This document shows, piece after piece, positions 52,711 to 61,303 of a stretch of 64,000 nt of DNA. The notes under the pieces were generated by a model. It saw only the letters and a list, made by a program, of their open reading frames with translations, was not told where the DNA came from and did not search any database. Numbering within the stretch: position 1 is the stretch's first letter; every line of letters starts with the position of its first letter. Both the position numbers and the translations under genes were made by a program. The stretch is from Pedobacter ureilyticus (GTDB lineage: Bacteria; Bacteroidota; Bacteroidia; Sphingobacteriales; Sphingobacteriaceae), in the NCBI RefSeq assembly GCF_005925345.1, contig NZ_SSHJ01000004.1, forward strand, positions 1-64,000. The letters run 5' to 3'.

Positions 52711-54891
52711 ATGAAAAATTTACTGTTTTTTCTTTTACTTCTACCATTTTTTCTTTTTGCACAAGAACCAAGTTCAAAAGAAATAGGCAGTTGGGTTAAA
52801 CAAGCACAACGCATAGAAATTATTAGAGATAAATGGGGCATTGCCCATATTTACGGACAAACCGATGCAGATGCAGTTTTCGGCATGCTGTATGCGCAAT
52901 GTGAAGACGATTTTAAACGAATAGAACTTAATTACATCGAGAAACTAGGGAGGCTCTCAGAGCTTGAAGGTGAAAAAACGCTGTACAATGACCTACAAAT
53001 TCGTTTACTGATCGACAGTACACAAGCCATCAACGATTATAAAAAAGCAGCACCTTGGATGAGGAAGTTACTTGAAGCTTATGCCGATGGTATTAATTTT
53101 TACCTGTATAAAAATCCCGGGGTAAAGCCTGCATTACTTACCAAGTTTAAACCTTGGTATCCGTTTCTATGGACAGACGGCAGCATTGGTGCTATTAGTA
53201 CTGGCAACTTAACCATAGCTGAGCTAAAGAAATTCTACACCAACGATCATTCGCCTATGGGCTACCTTCCGCAAATACGCGATCAATTTAGCGGCTCTAA
53301 TGGGTTTGCCTTTGCTCCCAAAATAAGCAAAACGGGTAATGCAATGTTGTACATTAATCCGCATACTACTTTTTATTTCCGCCCAGAAATACATGTACAA
53401 AGCCAAGAAGGTTTAAACAGCTATGGTGCGGTTACTTGGGGCCAGTTTTTTATCTATCAAGGCTTTAATGAGTTTTGCGGTTGGATGCACACTTCTAACA
53501 ATGTGGATGTGGCTGATCTGTACGCAGAAAAAATCACCAAGCTAAAAGACACTTACTACTATACTTTCGACAAGAAACTTTATCCCTTAGAGAAGAAAAA
53601 CATCGAAATTAAATACCTAGAGAATGGTTTACTGAAAACTAAAAAGTTCGAAACCTATTTTACTCACAATGGCCCCATAATGGCAGCAAGAGATGGCAAA
53701 TGGATAAGTTTAAAACATCAAAACCAAAATCCGCAAAGCTTGGTGCAAAGTTGGGTACGTACTAAAGCTACGAGTTTTGAAGATTATCAAAAAGCGATGG
53801 ATTTAACCGCCAATGCCTCAAACAATACCGTTTATGCAGATGCGAAAGGAAATATTGCCTATTGGCATGGCAATTTTATCCCAAAACGTGATACCGCTTA
53901 CAATTGGAGCGAACCTGTAGATGCCACTACACCGGCAACCGCTTGGCAAGGCTTACATCCAGTAAGTGAGAGTGTGCATATCTACAACCCTAGCAACGGT
54001 TGGTTACAAAATTGTAATTCAACTCCTTTCACTGCCGCTGGGGCAAACAGCCCGAAAAAAGCTGATTACCCAGCGTACATGGCTCCCGATGGGGAGAATT
54101 TTAGAGGAATAGCGGCTTTAAGATTATTGAACAAGGAGAATAAATACGACTTGGATGGTGTAATTGCTATGGGCTACGATACCTATTTACCTGCTTTCGA
54201 GGTTTTGCTTCCTGCACTGATTAAGGCTTATGACCAGCTTTCTGCTGAAAACCCATTGAAGGCAAGCTTAAAAGAACCTATTGCAGAATTGAAAAAATGG
54301 GACTACCATTCATCTACGACATCTGTAGCAGCTACTTTGGCCATGGAATGGGCACCTCGTTTAAGCAGAAACATTCAAAATGTGTATGTTAACCAAGGCG
54401 AGAAAGACCAAGTAGAAAAAACCATAGAATTTGCGAAGATTGCAAAGGGAGAAGTTTTGCTACAACCATTAAAATTAACTATCGATGATTTGAACAAACG
54501 CTTTGGCAAATGGCAAATGCCTTGGGGCGAAGTGAACCGTTTCCAGCGAAATACAGGAGCCGTAAACGAAAAATATGACGACACGGCACCAAGTATTCCT
54601 GTTGCTTTTGGTTCTGCACTGTGGGGACAATTGCCCTCGTATCGCAGCAACCAATTTGGTACCAACAAGCGTTACGGTTACAGCGGCAATAGCTTTGTTT
54701 GTGCAGTTGAGTTTGGCGCCAAAATAAAAGCAAAATCTATTTTAGCAGGCGGCAACAGTGGTAATCCTAACTCTAAACATTTTAACGATCAAGCAGAAAT
54801 GTACAGTAAAGGCGAGCTTAAAGAGGTGCTGTTTTATAAGGAGGATGTTTTAAACAATATGGAAAGAGTTTATAGACCGGGGGAGTTGTAG
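52711..54891 (+). CDS. Penicillin acylase family protein
   Basis: The 726-residue periplasmic Ntn-hydrolase cleaves an amide bond, probably of an acyl-amino compound or acyl-homoserine lactone. The signal peptide ends at FLFAQ. The alpha-chain starts with VEIIRDKWGIAHIYG-like sequence (IEIIRDKWGIAHIYG). The autocatalytic cleavage motif is SGSNGFAF with Ser196 as N-terminal nucleophile of the beta chain. VQSWVRTKATSFEDYQKAM and a C-terminal LAGGNSGNPNSKHFNDQ motif with catalytic Asn also fit. Complete and of normal length. Substrate unknown. Confidence 0.9.
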   Translation: MKNLLFFLLLLPFFLFAQEPSSKEIGSWVKQAQRIEIIRDKWGIAHIYGQTDADAVFGMLYAQCEDDFKRIELNYIEKLGRLSELEGEKTLYNDLQIRLLIDSTQAINDYKKAAPWMRKLLEAYADGINFYLYKNPGVKPALLTKFKPWYPFLWTDGSIGAISTGNLTIAELKKFYTNDHSPMGYLPQIRDQFSGSNGFAFAPKISKTGNAMLYINPHTTFYFRPEIHVQSQEGLNSYGAVTWGQFFIYQGFNEFCGWMHTSNNVDVADLYAEKITKLKDTYYYTFDKKLYPLEKKNIEIKYLENGLLKTKKFETYFTHNGPIMAARDGKWISLKHQNQNPQSLVQSWVRTKATSFEDYQKAMDLTANASNNTVYADAKGNIAYWHGNFIPKRDTAYNWSEPVDATTPATAWQGLHPVSESVHIYNPSNGWLQNCNSTPFTAAGANSPKKADYPAYMAPDGENFRGIAALRLLNKENKYDLDGVIAMGYDTYLPAFEVLLPALIKAYDQLSAENPLKASLKEPIAELKKWDYHSSTTSVAATLAMEWAPRLSRNIQNVYVNQGEKDQVEKTIEFAKIAKGEVLLQPLKLTIDDLNKRFGKWQMPWGEVNRFQRNTGAVNEKYDDTAPSIPVAFGSALWGQLPSYRSNQFGTNKRYGYSGNSFVCAVEFGAKIKAKSILAGGNSGNPNSKHFNDQAEMYSKGELKEVLFYKEDVLNNMERVYRPGEL

Positions 54892-54926
54892 AAGCCCCTC
54901 CCAACCCTCCCCCGACGGGAGAGCTT
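54888..54926. terminator. GC-rich hairpin after the acylase gene
   Basis: CTCCC and GGGAG pair around a short loop within CCCTCCCCCGACGGGAGAG, beginning at the acylase stop. The sequence resembles a widely dispersed Bacteroidota intergenic repeat. No T-run follows directly. Confidence 0.35.
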
Positions 54927-55009
54927 AGCGTAATTTTCAAAACCAAAGCAAGGATGTTACTTCGAGTAATTTTTAGTAAAATATCTATTGTTCTTTAAAT
55001 CTAGTTTAA

Positions 55010-57187
55010 TTAATCAAAGCGTGATTTAGTGATATAAGTTTTCTTCGCTAAATCAATTTCAATGATATCGGCTTCCACTTTTAGATCTTTATCATCTTTT
55101 AACGAACCATCAAATATTGTAATCATCTTTTCCTTGGAGAGAATATGAATGCTCTTACCCATTAACTTATATTTTTCTACAGTTAAGTTTGCATTTCCAT
55201 AAAGTTTTTGCCATCCAAAAATCCTGCTAACAACAGTTGAGTCACTAGCATAATATGGAAAATACGATGGTGATACATTTTGCAAAAGCTCCAAATTACC
55301 CTCCTTACCTGGACCCGATATGATATTCTTCTTTTCTTCCAAAGAAACAAAATCGTAATAAGTAAAAGTCTTCTTTTTTATATCATAAATAATCGTTTCA
55401 GCAGATTTGACCTTACCATCCGCCCAAAACACTTTCGCATTTTTCGCAATAATTTCTCCACGCTTATTATCCATTGTTACTTCTTTACCTTCTAGTATTA
55501 TTGTTAGAATTTTAAACTTTGCCTCCTTAAAATAGGTAACTCCGCTACTAATGTTACCCCTTGCTTGCGATGCGGAAACTAATCTCACACCTGTATCTAA
55601 ATTAGTTTTAATTAAAGGCTTAGGCTTCCCTCCTCTAATTAGCTGATATCCTTGCTTTGTATAAAACTTATTATACAATACCGGGTTTATAATTTGATGT
55701 TTCTTCGGATTGGAATATAAAGCAATAAGTTTGTTTGTAGCATAAACATCGTTAGCAACCAATTTTTCGCCGATAAACTTTACTGTCACAGCATCTCCAA
55801 CTTTAAAATTTTCGGCCTTGGTTTTCAACTCTACTACATCGATCAAAATTTTAAATTTGCCATCATTTAATTCTAGTTTAGAAATGTAGCCAACTGAGTT
55901 CCTTGTTAATTTCACTATTTTACTTGTAGCAAATCTTACTTGGTTAGCTTCAAATAAAAATGCATGTTGTTCTGGAACTTTAATTAAAACTTCTCCTGTA
56001 GAAGAAATGGCCTGTTTCATCAAATACACTGGAGTGTCGTAAACAAGCTCTTCTTTTCTTAGTTTATCAAACACTCTAATTTTATCCGTTCTTCCTCCGA
56101 TAACAACCGCCAGTTCGTCTCCTTCTTTAATCTTACTTTCAATGTCATTTTTTATAGGATACACCTTATTTCCAACTTTGAGATAAATAATCTTCCAAAA
56201 ACCTTCTCCCGAAATGCTATCTATTTTTCCTTTAATTGTCCTGCCAATAATAGGATCTTCACTGGCAGAAATTACGACCGGTTCTGGCGCTACCACTTCC
56301 ACTACCTTAACCGTAAACCCCCAGATTAAACCTAAAACTATAGGCACAACCAGCGTATACATTAACTTTTTCATCTTGCTTGATTTTGAGTTGAATAACA
56401 TTTTGATACGCTCTTTGATAGGGCTTTTCACGAAATTGTGAATTAGTGGGGTATTGCTTTTGCTTACCGCTAACCTAAGTAGTAGCGAAGCATATTCTTT
56501 CGAACCAAAATGCGCAGAAGTAGCTTCGTCTGCTTCAAATTCGTGCACTTGCTCCAGAGCCTTTTCCCACAAATAAACTACCGGATTAAACCACATTACC
56601 GCCTTTGCTAACATCATGATGATTTTATCTATAGAATGATATTGTTGGGCATGTACCTGCTCGTGCCTTAAAAGCACAGCTAGCTCTTGTTCGGTTAGCC
56701 TCTCCTGATCTACAAAAACGTAGTTAAAGAACGAGCAATTGGTAAAGCCAGATCTTTTAACTACCAATTTTAGTCCATAGGCAGTTTTTTGATTGCTTCT
56801 AGCATGCCACAAAAGCGAAATCAACTGCCAAAAACCAATACCTAGTAATATAAGCACTATGCCCGCATAGAGGTATGGCGATAACGAGAACCAATCGAAA
56901 CTTGGGGTTGCCGGCGAGGTTTGTAATGCAGTAAACTCGGTTGGCATAGCCTCAGTTTGTGGTGTCTGGTCAAATGTTGCAACCTCTTCCGCAATTGGTA
57001 ATGCCTGCGCTACCTGCCGTTCCACAGTAATGTTCAACGCTGGTATTAAAAAACTCAATATCAATGTTGCCAAGAGGTAAAACCTATTCAGCTTAAAAAA
57101 AGTAAGCTTTTTGAGCACCAACAAATAAAAGGCGAAGAACAGTACCGTACAGGCGCTCGCTTTTAGCAGATAGTTGAACAATTCCAT
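55010..57187 (-). CDS. blaR1: M56 family metallopeptidase, BlaR1-like sensor with unusual C-terminus
   Basis: The 725-residue membrane sensor-protease has helices near 5-25, 33-55, 105-130 and 285-300. The zinc motif is HEQVHAQQYHSIDK (HExxH) and EFEADEAT follows with the third ligand. In BlaR1 the external domain is a penicillin-binding sensor; here residues 310-725 lack SxxK/SxN/KTG order and instead hold beta-rich segments. The last 170 residues contain OstA/LptA-like phrases (NAKVFWADGKVKSAETIIYD, VEADIIEIDLAKKTYIT). It is 1 nt after the BlaI gene. Sensed ligand unknown; a beta-lactam is not implied. Confidence 0.85.
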   Translation of the reverse strand: MELFNYLLKASACTVLFFAFYLLVLKKLTFFKLNRFYLLATLILSFLIPALNITVERQVAQALPIAEEVATFDQTPQTEAMPTEFTALQTSPATPSFDWFSLSPYLYAGIVLILLGIGFWQLISLLWHARSNQKTAYGLKLVVKRSGFTNCSFFNYVFVDQERLTEQELAVLLRHEQVHAQQYHSIDKIIMMLAKAVMWFNPVVYLWEKALEQVHEFEADEATSAHFGSKEYASLLLRLAVSKSNTPLIHNFVKSPIKERIKMLFNSKSSKMKKLMYTLVVPIVLGLIWGFTVKVVEVVAPEPVVISASEDPIIGRTIKGKIDSISGEGFWKIIYLKVGNKVYPIKNDIESKIKEGDELAVVIGGRTDKIRVFDKLRKEELVYDTPVYLMKQAISSTGEVLIKVPEQHAFLFEANQVRFATSKIVKLTRNSVGYISKLELNDGKFKILIDVVELKTKAENFKVGDAVTVKFIGEKLVANDVYATNKLIALYSNPKKHQIINPVLYNKFYTKQGYQLIRGGKPKPLIKTNLDTGVRLVSASQARGNISSGVTYFKEAKFKILTIILEGKEVTMDNKRGEIIAKNAKVFWADGKVKSAETIIYDIKKKTFTYYDFVSLEEKKNIISGPGKEGNLELLQNVSPSYFPYYASDSTVVSRIFGWQKLYGNANLTVEKYKLMGKSIHILSKEKMITIFDGSLKDDKDLKVEADIIEIDLAKKTYITKSRFD

Positions 57188-57188
57188 A

Positions 57189-57551
57189 TCATGAATTCTT
57201 ATTGATAAGCGATTTGAGTTCTTCGATATCTGCTTCGCTCAGTTTTTCTTGCTTTACTATAAAAGACAGCAAACTTTTGGGCGAATTATCGAAATAGCCC
57301 GCAAACAATTTCGAGAAGCTGGTTTTAGCATACTCTTCTTTGCTGATGGCAGGAAAGTACTCGTAAGTTTTACCATAGGCTTTGTAGCTCACGTAACCTT
57401 TCTTCTCCAATAATCGTACTATAGACGAAATGGTATTGTAAGGCGGCTTTGGTTCATCGTCTATTTGTTCAATAATATCTTTCACAAATGCATGTTCTAA
57501 CTTCCATAGAATTTGCATGATACGTTCTTCTGCTTTGGTTAACTCTTCCAT
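57189..57551 (-). CDS. blaI: BlaI/MecI/CopY-family repressor
   Basis: The 120-residue winged-helix repressor starts MEELTKAEERIMQILWKLE, the conserved beginning of the family, so the start is secure. The helix-turn-helix follows (YNTISSIVRLLEKKGYVSYK), then the dimerisation and cleavage region (FSKLFAGYFDNSPKSLLSFI). It is inactivated by proteolysis after the BlaR1 partner senses a signal. A perfect 9-bp inverted repeat overlaps its promoter and it should repress itself and blaR1. Confidence 0.93.
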   Translation of the reverse strand: MEELTKAEERIMQILWKLEHAFVKDIIEQIDDEPKPPYNTISSIVRLLEKKGYVSYKAYGKTYEYFPAISKEEYAKTSFSKLFAGYFDNSPKSLLSFIVKQEKLSEADIEELKSLINKNS

Positions 57552-57555
57552 AAAC

Positions 57556-57602
57556 CAAATGTATAACTGATTTTTAAGTTATACAACTAAAAAATAAGTT
57601 GT
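57556..57602 (-). promoter_or_regulatory. BlaI operator overlapping the blaI-blaR1 promoter
   Basis: TGTATAACT (57560-57568) and AGTTATACA (57577-57585) form a perfect inverted repeat; ACAACT (57583-57588) and AGTTGT (57597-57602) form a second one. On the minus strand the -7 element TACATTTG (57556-57563) follows TTG (57584-57586) by 20 nt. The operator thus covers both promoter elements. Only 4 nt separate the -7 element from the blaI ATG. Confidence 0.75.
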
Positions 57603-57754
57603 CACAACAAAGCATTGGTTATCAGGTGAATAATTTTCAATTTACGATGTGAAATAATTAAAAGCCGGTATGACGTGTAATAGTGGGCTAGATGGCAATT
57701 TGTCGAAAAAACCATTTAATGGTTTACTTTGATTTTTCGTCTGTAAAAGTTGCT

Positions 57755-57794
57755 AGATTTCTCCTCGTGAAAAACTCGTTCGAAATGACGACCG
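57755..57794. repeat. Dispersed GTCATTTCGACG repeat, copy 3
   Basis: AGATTTCTCCTCG and TTCGAAATGACGACCG match copy 2 at 18517 (AGATTTCTCCTATCG, TCGAAATGACGACCG). It lies between the blaI promoter and the methyltransferase stop at 57808. Confidence 0.6.
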
Positions 57795-57807
57795 TAGAAT
57801 AAACAGC

Positions 57808-58590
57808 TTAAAACTTCAATTTAAAATGCTCTTTAGCTTGTCCTTTTTTAAAATACACCAAACCTATCCAAAACAGATCTACAGTTACGGCAACCTGCGG
57901 ATGGTTTTTGATTTCCTGCCAAGCTTGTTTCATGCCATCGCTCCAGTAAATATCATCAAAAATGAGCAGGGTATTTTCCGTAATTTTAGGTAGGCACCAA
58001 TTAAAATAATTAAGGGTTGCTTCTTTGGTGTGGTTACCATCAATGTAAACGAAATCTAGCTGCGTTCGTTCTTCGATGGCTTTTGGCAACAAATCGTTAA
58101 AATCGCCCACTTGCAACTCTATATTGTTGAGCTGTAAATCTTTAAAGCTCTGATAAGCTACCTCGGCCGTTTGTGGACACCCTTCTATTGTTAAAACATT
58201 GGCAGTTGGCTGCGCCTTAGAAAGATAGGCAGAAGTAATGCCCAAACAAGTGCCCAGCTCTATCAGATCTGAAGCTTTGTGGTTAGCCGCCAAACGATAA
58301 ATGAGCTGCGCTAAACGCGGAGATTTTAATGCGTTCTTAGCAATTTGCGAAACCTTTTTTGTACGGTTTTTGTTGAGATGAGAACCCGCTCCCAAATCGG
58401 TTACGGTAATTAAATGTTGGTCAGCTAAAAGTTTTTTTCGCTGCGTTTCAATGTCTTTATATTCGTTTTTTGATGAAAAATCGTAAATTACCTCATCGGC
58501 GAGCTTGTAAACGAATGGAGAATGTGTGCCATGTCTCGTTTTTGCTGTAAATTGATGCTTAAGATAATCGGCGAAAAATTGTAGGACCAT
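57808..58590 (-). CDS. Class I SAM-dependent methyltransferase (O-methyltransferase-like)
   Basis: The product has 260 residues from the ATG at 58590; the longer frame to 58632 adds 14 non-homologous residues. The SAM-binding motif is LIELGTCLGITSAYLSKA, then NVLTIEGCP with the acidic ribose ligand, then LDFVYIDGNHTKEATLNYF and LLIFDDIYWS. This resembles the Bacteroidota branch of the DUF/methyltransferase-24 group. The methyl acceptor is unknown. It stands alone. Confidence 0.82.
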   Translation of the reverse strand: MVLQFFADYLKHQFTAKTRHGTHSPFVYKLADEVIYDFSSKNEYKDIETQRKKLLADQHLITVTDLGAGSHLNKNRTKKVSQIAKNALKSPRLAQLIYRLAANHKASDLIELGTCLGITSAYLSKAQPTANVLTIEGCPQTAEVAYQSFKDLQLNNIELQVGDFNDLLPKAIEERTQLDFVYIDGNHTKEATLNYFNWCLPKITENTLLIFDDIYWSDGMKQAWQEIKNHPQVAVTVDLFWIGLVYFKKGQAKEHFKLKF

Positions 58591-58904
58591 AGGGCAAAAG
58601 TAAAGGAAAAAAGAACAAGGAGCAAGGAACAAAGATTTAGCTGAACGAAGGAGGTTTACCGGTTTGTGCAGCGTTTTGAGTTAAATAAACCCGATTGAAG
58701 TGAAATCCTTTTTGGCACGTCATTTCGACGAAGCATGAGGAGAAATCTGTTGGTTAAAACCGCTAACTAGCGTTTTCTCACTAAAGTTCATAAATGACGG
58801 ATAACGCTATACAAAAAGATTGAAACGAAAAAGCGGGACTAGATTTACAAATGAAATTCTAGCTTTGTTTTTCGAAAATTTAAAGAATAGAAAGGTAACA
58901 TACC
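58591..58904. other. Divergent spacer of 314 bp dominated by a repeat element
   Basis: No gene is seen. Most of the spacer is the repeat at 58683-58858. Promoters for the methyltransferase (-) and the SirB1-type gene (+) must lie in what remains, but none is clear. Confidence 0.6.
58683..58858. repeat. 176-bp dispersed repeat with GTCATTTCGACG core (copy 4)
   Basis: It begins AACCCGATTGAAG and ends AAAGCGGGACTAG...CTAGCTTTGTTTTTCG. The core CGTCATTTCGACG followed by GAGGAGAAATCT (58718-58748) joins it to the family at 4913, 18517 and 57755. Its ends join it to 472-553. Direct and inverted parts (TTTTTGGC, CAAAAAG) allow a long stem. Confidence 0.65.
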
Positions 58905-59768
58905 ATGAATAATGTGGCAGAAATAGATGCTTTGGTGAAGTTATTGGATGATCCTGATGAGGAGGTGTTTTCGCATGTGCAGGAGAAACTATTGGAGTAT
59001 GGCAACGAAGCCATTACGCATTTGGAAAGCGCTTGGGAAAAATCTTTAGATACCATGCTGCACGAGCGAATCGAAAATATTGTGCATACCATCCAGTTTA
59101 CGAATGTAAAACAAGACCTGAATTTATGGTACCAGAGCGGTGCTTTCGATTTGCTGCAGGGAGCAATCATCATTAACCGTTATCAGTTTCCAGATTTGGA
59201 TGAACAGGCCATCATTAACCAAATTGAAGATATTAAGAGGGAAATTTGGGTAGGCTTGCAGTACGAGATGAGCTCGATAGAAAAAATTAAGCTGATTAAT
59301 CATGTTTTTTACAACCAGTATGGTTTTGGAGGCAATACAAAAAACCACCACGATCCGCAAAACTCGTACTTAAACCAGGTTTTGGAAAGCAAAAAAGGCA
59401 ACCAGATTTCGCTGGCCATTATTTACTCTACCATTGCGCAAAAACTGGATATACCGGTTTATGGCGTGAATTTGCCTCAACATTTTATTTTGGGCTATAT
59501 TGATGAAGGCAACCCCGACCGCGAACACGCCGTGCTGTTTTACATCAATGCTTTTAACAAAGGTGCTATTTTTGGCAAGCACGATGTAGACCAGTTTTTA
59601 CGTCAGCTGAATTTAGAGCCACAGCCTGGCTTTTATGCACCTTGCAGCAATGCGGAGATTGTGCGTAGGATCATTAGAAACTTGATTTCGGCCTACGAAA
59701 ATTTGGGTGCGGCAGAAAAAGTGGCAGAGCTAAAGCAAATGCAGGAAATCTTATCAGAAAATAATTAA
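58905..59768 (+). CDS. Transglutaminase-like SirB1/DUF1543-type family protein
   Basis: The 287-residue cytoplasmic protein has a N-terminal helical part with HEAT-like character (LVKLLDDPDEEVFSHVQEKL) and a C-terminal transglutaminase-like part: NHVFYNQYGFGGNTKNHHDP, SYLNQVLESKKGNQISLAII, and PVYGVNLPQHFILGY with His. The usual catalytic Cys is not obvious at ISLAII (where other members have a small residue), so it may be non-enzymatic. It is followed 3 nt later by a PfkB kinase gene. Confidence 0.75.
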   Translation: MNNVAEIDALVKLLDDPDEEVFSHVQEKLLEYGNEAITHLESAWEKSLDTMLHERIENIVHTIQFTNVKQDLNLWYQSGAFDLLQGAIIINRYQFPDLDEQAIINQIEDIKREIWVGLQYEMSSIEKIKLINHVFYNQYGFGGNTKNHHDPQNSYLNQVLESKKGNQISLAIIYSTIAQKLDIPVYGVNLPQHFILGYIDEGNPDREHAVLFYINAFNKGAIFGKHDVDQFLRQLNLEPQPGFYAPCSNAEIVRRIIRNLISAYENLGAAEKVAELKQMQEILSENN

Positions 59769-59771
59769 TAG

Positions 59772-60659
59772 ATGAGCGAAAGTTTTTCTAACTGTAAAAA
59801 AGCAATCTGCTTTGGGGAAATTTTATGGGATAACCTACCGTCGGGGCGATTAGCTGGTGGCGCACCAATGAATGTTGCCTATCATTTAAGAAAATTAGGT
59901 GTAGATGCATTGCTGATTAGTAGGGTTGGCGGTGATGATGCAGGAAAGGAATTGATAAATTTTGTTTCGTCTATTGGCATTCCGCCTAACCATATACAAA
60001 CCGACCATGAGCAAAGTACAAGCGAGGTTTTAGGAGAACTGAAAGCCAATAATGAGATGGTTTATACCATTACCTATCCTACCGCTTGGGATTTTATTTC
60101 TTTACAAGATGACTTGATAACGCAAGTTGCAGCTGCCGATGTTTTTGTATTTGGCAGTTTGGCCGCCCGAAATGAAATCAGCAAAAATACTTTATTAGCA
60201 TTGTTGGAACATGCTAAATTTTCTGTTTTTGATGTGAATTTAAGAGCGCCACATTATAGCAGAGAAACCGTTAGTACCTTTTTGAGCAAAGCTGATTTTG
60301 CTAAATTAAACGAAAATGAAATTATGATTTTGGGCGAGTGGTTTACTGCCGAAAAGGAAGAAAACGCTATCGTTAACGCCTTAATGCAGCAGTTTAAGCT
60401 ATCAGAAATATTAATTACCAAAGGTGCCGAAGGCGGCACTTATTATGGTATAAAAGAGACGATTAATTATAAGGCTGAAAAGGTTGAAGTAGTAGATACC
60501 GTTGGTAGTGGCGATAGTTTCTTGGCTGCTTTTTTAAGTAAAAAATTAGCTGGCGAGGAAATTAAAAACTGCCTCGATTTTGCATCAAAGCTTGCAGGTT
60601 TTGTAACCTCGCAAAAAGGTGCCTGCCCCATTTATGATATTAACGAGCTAGCATTTTAA
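59772..60659 (+). CDS. PfkB-family carbohydrate kinase (fructokinase-like)
   Basis: The 295-residue ribokinase-fold enzyme phosphorylates a sugar, probably fructose. Motifs are the substrate site SGRLAGGAPMNVAYHLRKLG, GEILWDNLP at the start, DVNLRAPHYS, ITKGAEGGTYYG, and the catalytic signature DTVGSGDSFLAAFLS with the base Asp. Length and motifs are complete. It starts 3 nt after the previous stop and so is co-transcribed with the SirB1-like gene. No sugar transport gene is nearby, so the substrate is uncertain. Confidence 0.9.
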   Translation: MSESFSNCKKAICFGEILWDNLPSGRLAGGAPMNVAYHLRKLGVDALLISRVGGDDAGKELINFVSSIGIPPNHIQTDHEQSTSEVLGELKANNEMVYTITYPTAWDFISLQDDLITQVAAADVFVFGSLAARNEISKNTLLALLEHAKFSVFDVNLRAPHYSRETVSTFLSKADFAKLNENEIMILGEWFTAEKEENAIVNALMQQFKLSEILITKGAEGGTYYGIKETINYKAEKVEVVDTVGSGDSFLAAFLSKKLAGEEIKNCLDFASKLAGFVTSQKGACPIYDINELAF

Positions 60660-60726
60660 ACATTAAAAAATAAAGATGCATTAAGCATCATGTGTACCTT
60701 TTTAAGATTAGGTACCAAAGTCTTGT

Positions 60727-60754
60727 ACCTTACACCTAAAACCTTTTACCTTAA
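60727..60754. repeat. ACCTNNN heptamers abutting the dtd start codon
   Basis: Four contiguous heptamers, ACCTTAC, ACCTAAA, ACCTTTT and ACCTTAA, run exactly up to the ATG at 60755 and occupy the ribosome-binding position. Only the first four bases are constant, so the array is degenerate. Confidence 0.6.
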
Positions 60755-61207
60755 ATGAGAGCAGTGATACAAAGAGTTACCGAAGCGAGTTGCAAAGTAG
60801 ACGGCCAAATTACCGGAGAAATTACCCATGGTTTTTTGGTTCTATTGGGCATTGAAGATGCGGATACGCGAGAAGACTTAGAATGGCTGGCTCAAAAAAT
60901 TGTAAACATGCGTGTGTTTGGCGATGAAAATGGCCTGATGAACAAAGCCCTAGCAGATATTGATGGCAACATTTTATTGATTAGTCAGTTTACCTTATTT
61001 GCAGCCACGAAGAAAGGCAATAGGCCAGGTTTTACCAGAGCGGCAAGGCCAGATAAAGCCATCCCACTTTATGAGGAAATGAAGAAACAATTGAGCCAAT
61101 TGCTTGGTAGAGAAGTGGCGTGTGGCATTTTTGGCGCCGATATGAAGATTAGCTTATTAAATGATGGGCCAGTTACGATAGTGATGGATACGAAGAATAA
61201 AGAGTAA
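60755..61207 (+). CDS. dtd: D-aminoacyl-tRNA deacylase
   Basis: The 150-residue protein hydrolyses D-aminoacyl-tRNA (and glycyl-tRNA-Ala) to prevent misincorporation. The start MRAVIQRVTEASCKVDG and the two active-site motifs, SQFTLF near residue 77 and NDGPVT near residue 137 (the cross-subunit Gly-cisPro equivalent), are canonical. It acts as a homodimer. It is followed by a strong terminator and lies 95 nt after the PfkB gene. Confidence 0.95.
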   Translation: MRAVIQRVTEASCKVDGQITGEITHGFLVLLGIEDADTREDLEWLAQKIVNMRVFGDENGLMNKALADIDGNILLISQFTLFAATKKGNRPGFTRAARPDKAIPLYEEMKKQLSQLLGREVACGIFGADMKISLLNDGPVTIVMDTKNKE

Positions 61208-61228
61208 ACCCCTAAAGAAGCTTTTAAC

Positions 61229-61266
61229 AAAAAACGTCCCGGTGTTAAAGGCGGGACGTTTTTGTT
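61229..61266. terminator. Strong bidirectional terminator after dtd
   Basis: AAAAACGTCCCG (61230-61241) pairs perfectly with CGGGACGTTTTT (61252-61263) around a 10-nt loop, with a T-run on each strand. It separates dtd (+) from the DUF4374 gene (-). Confidence 0.9.
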
Positions 61267-61303
61267 TATAAAGCGTTAATATAAGTCTATTTGGGGGTTG
61301 GGC

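Noticed and set aside
55010..57551. Beta-lactam resistance locus
   Set aside because: There is a BlaI/BlaR1-type pair but no beta-lactamase gene and no penicillin-binding sensor motifs, so resistance is not supported.
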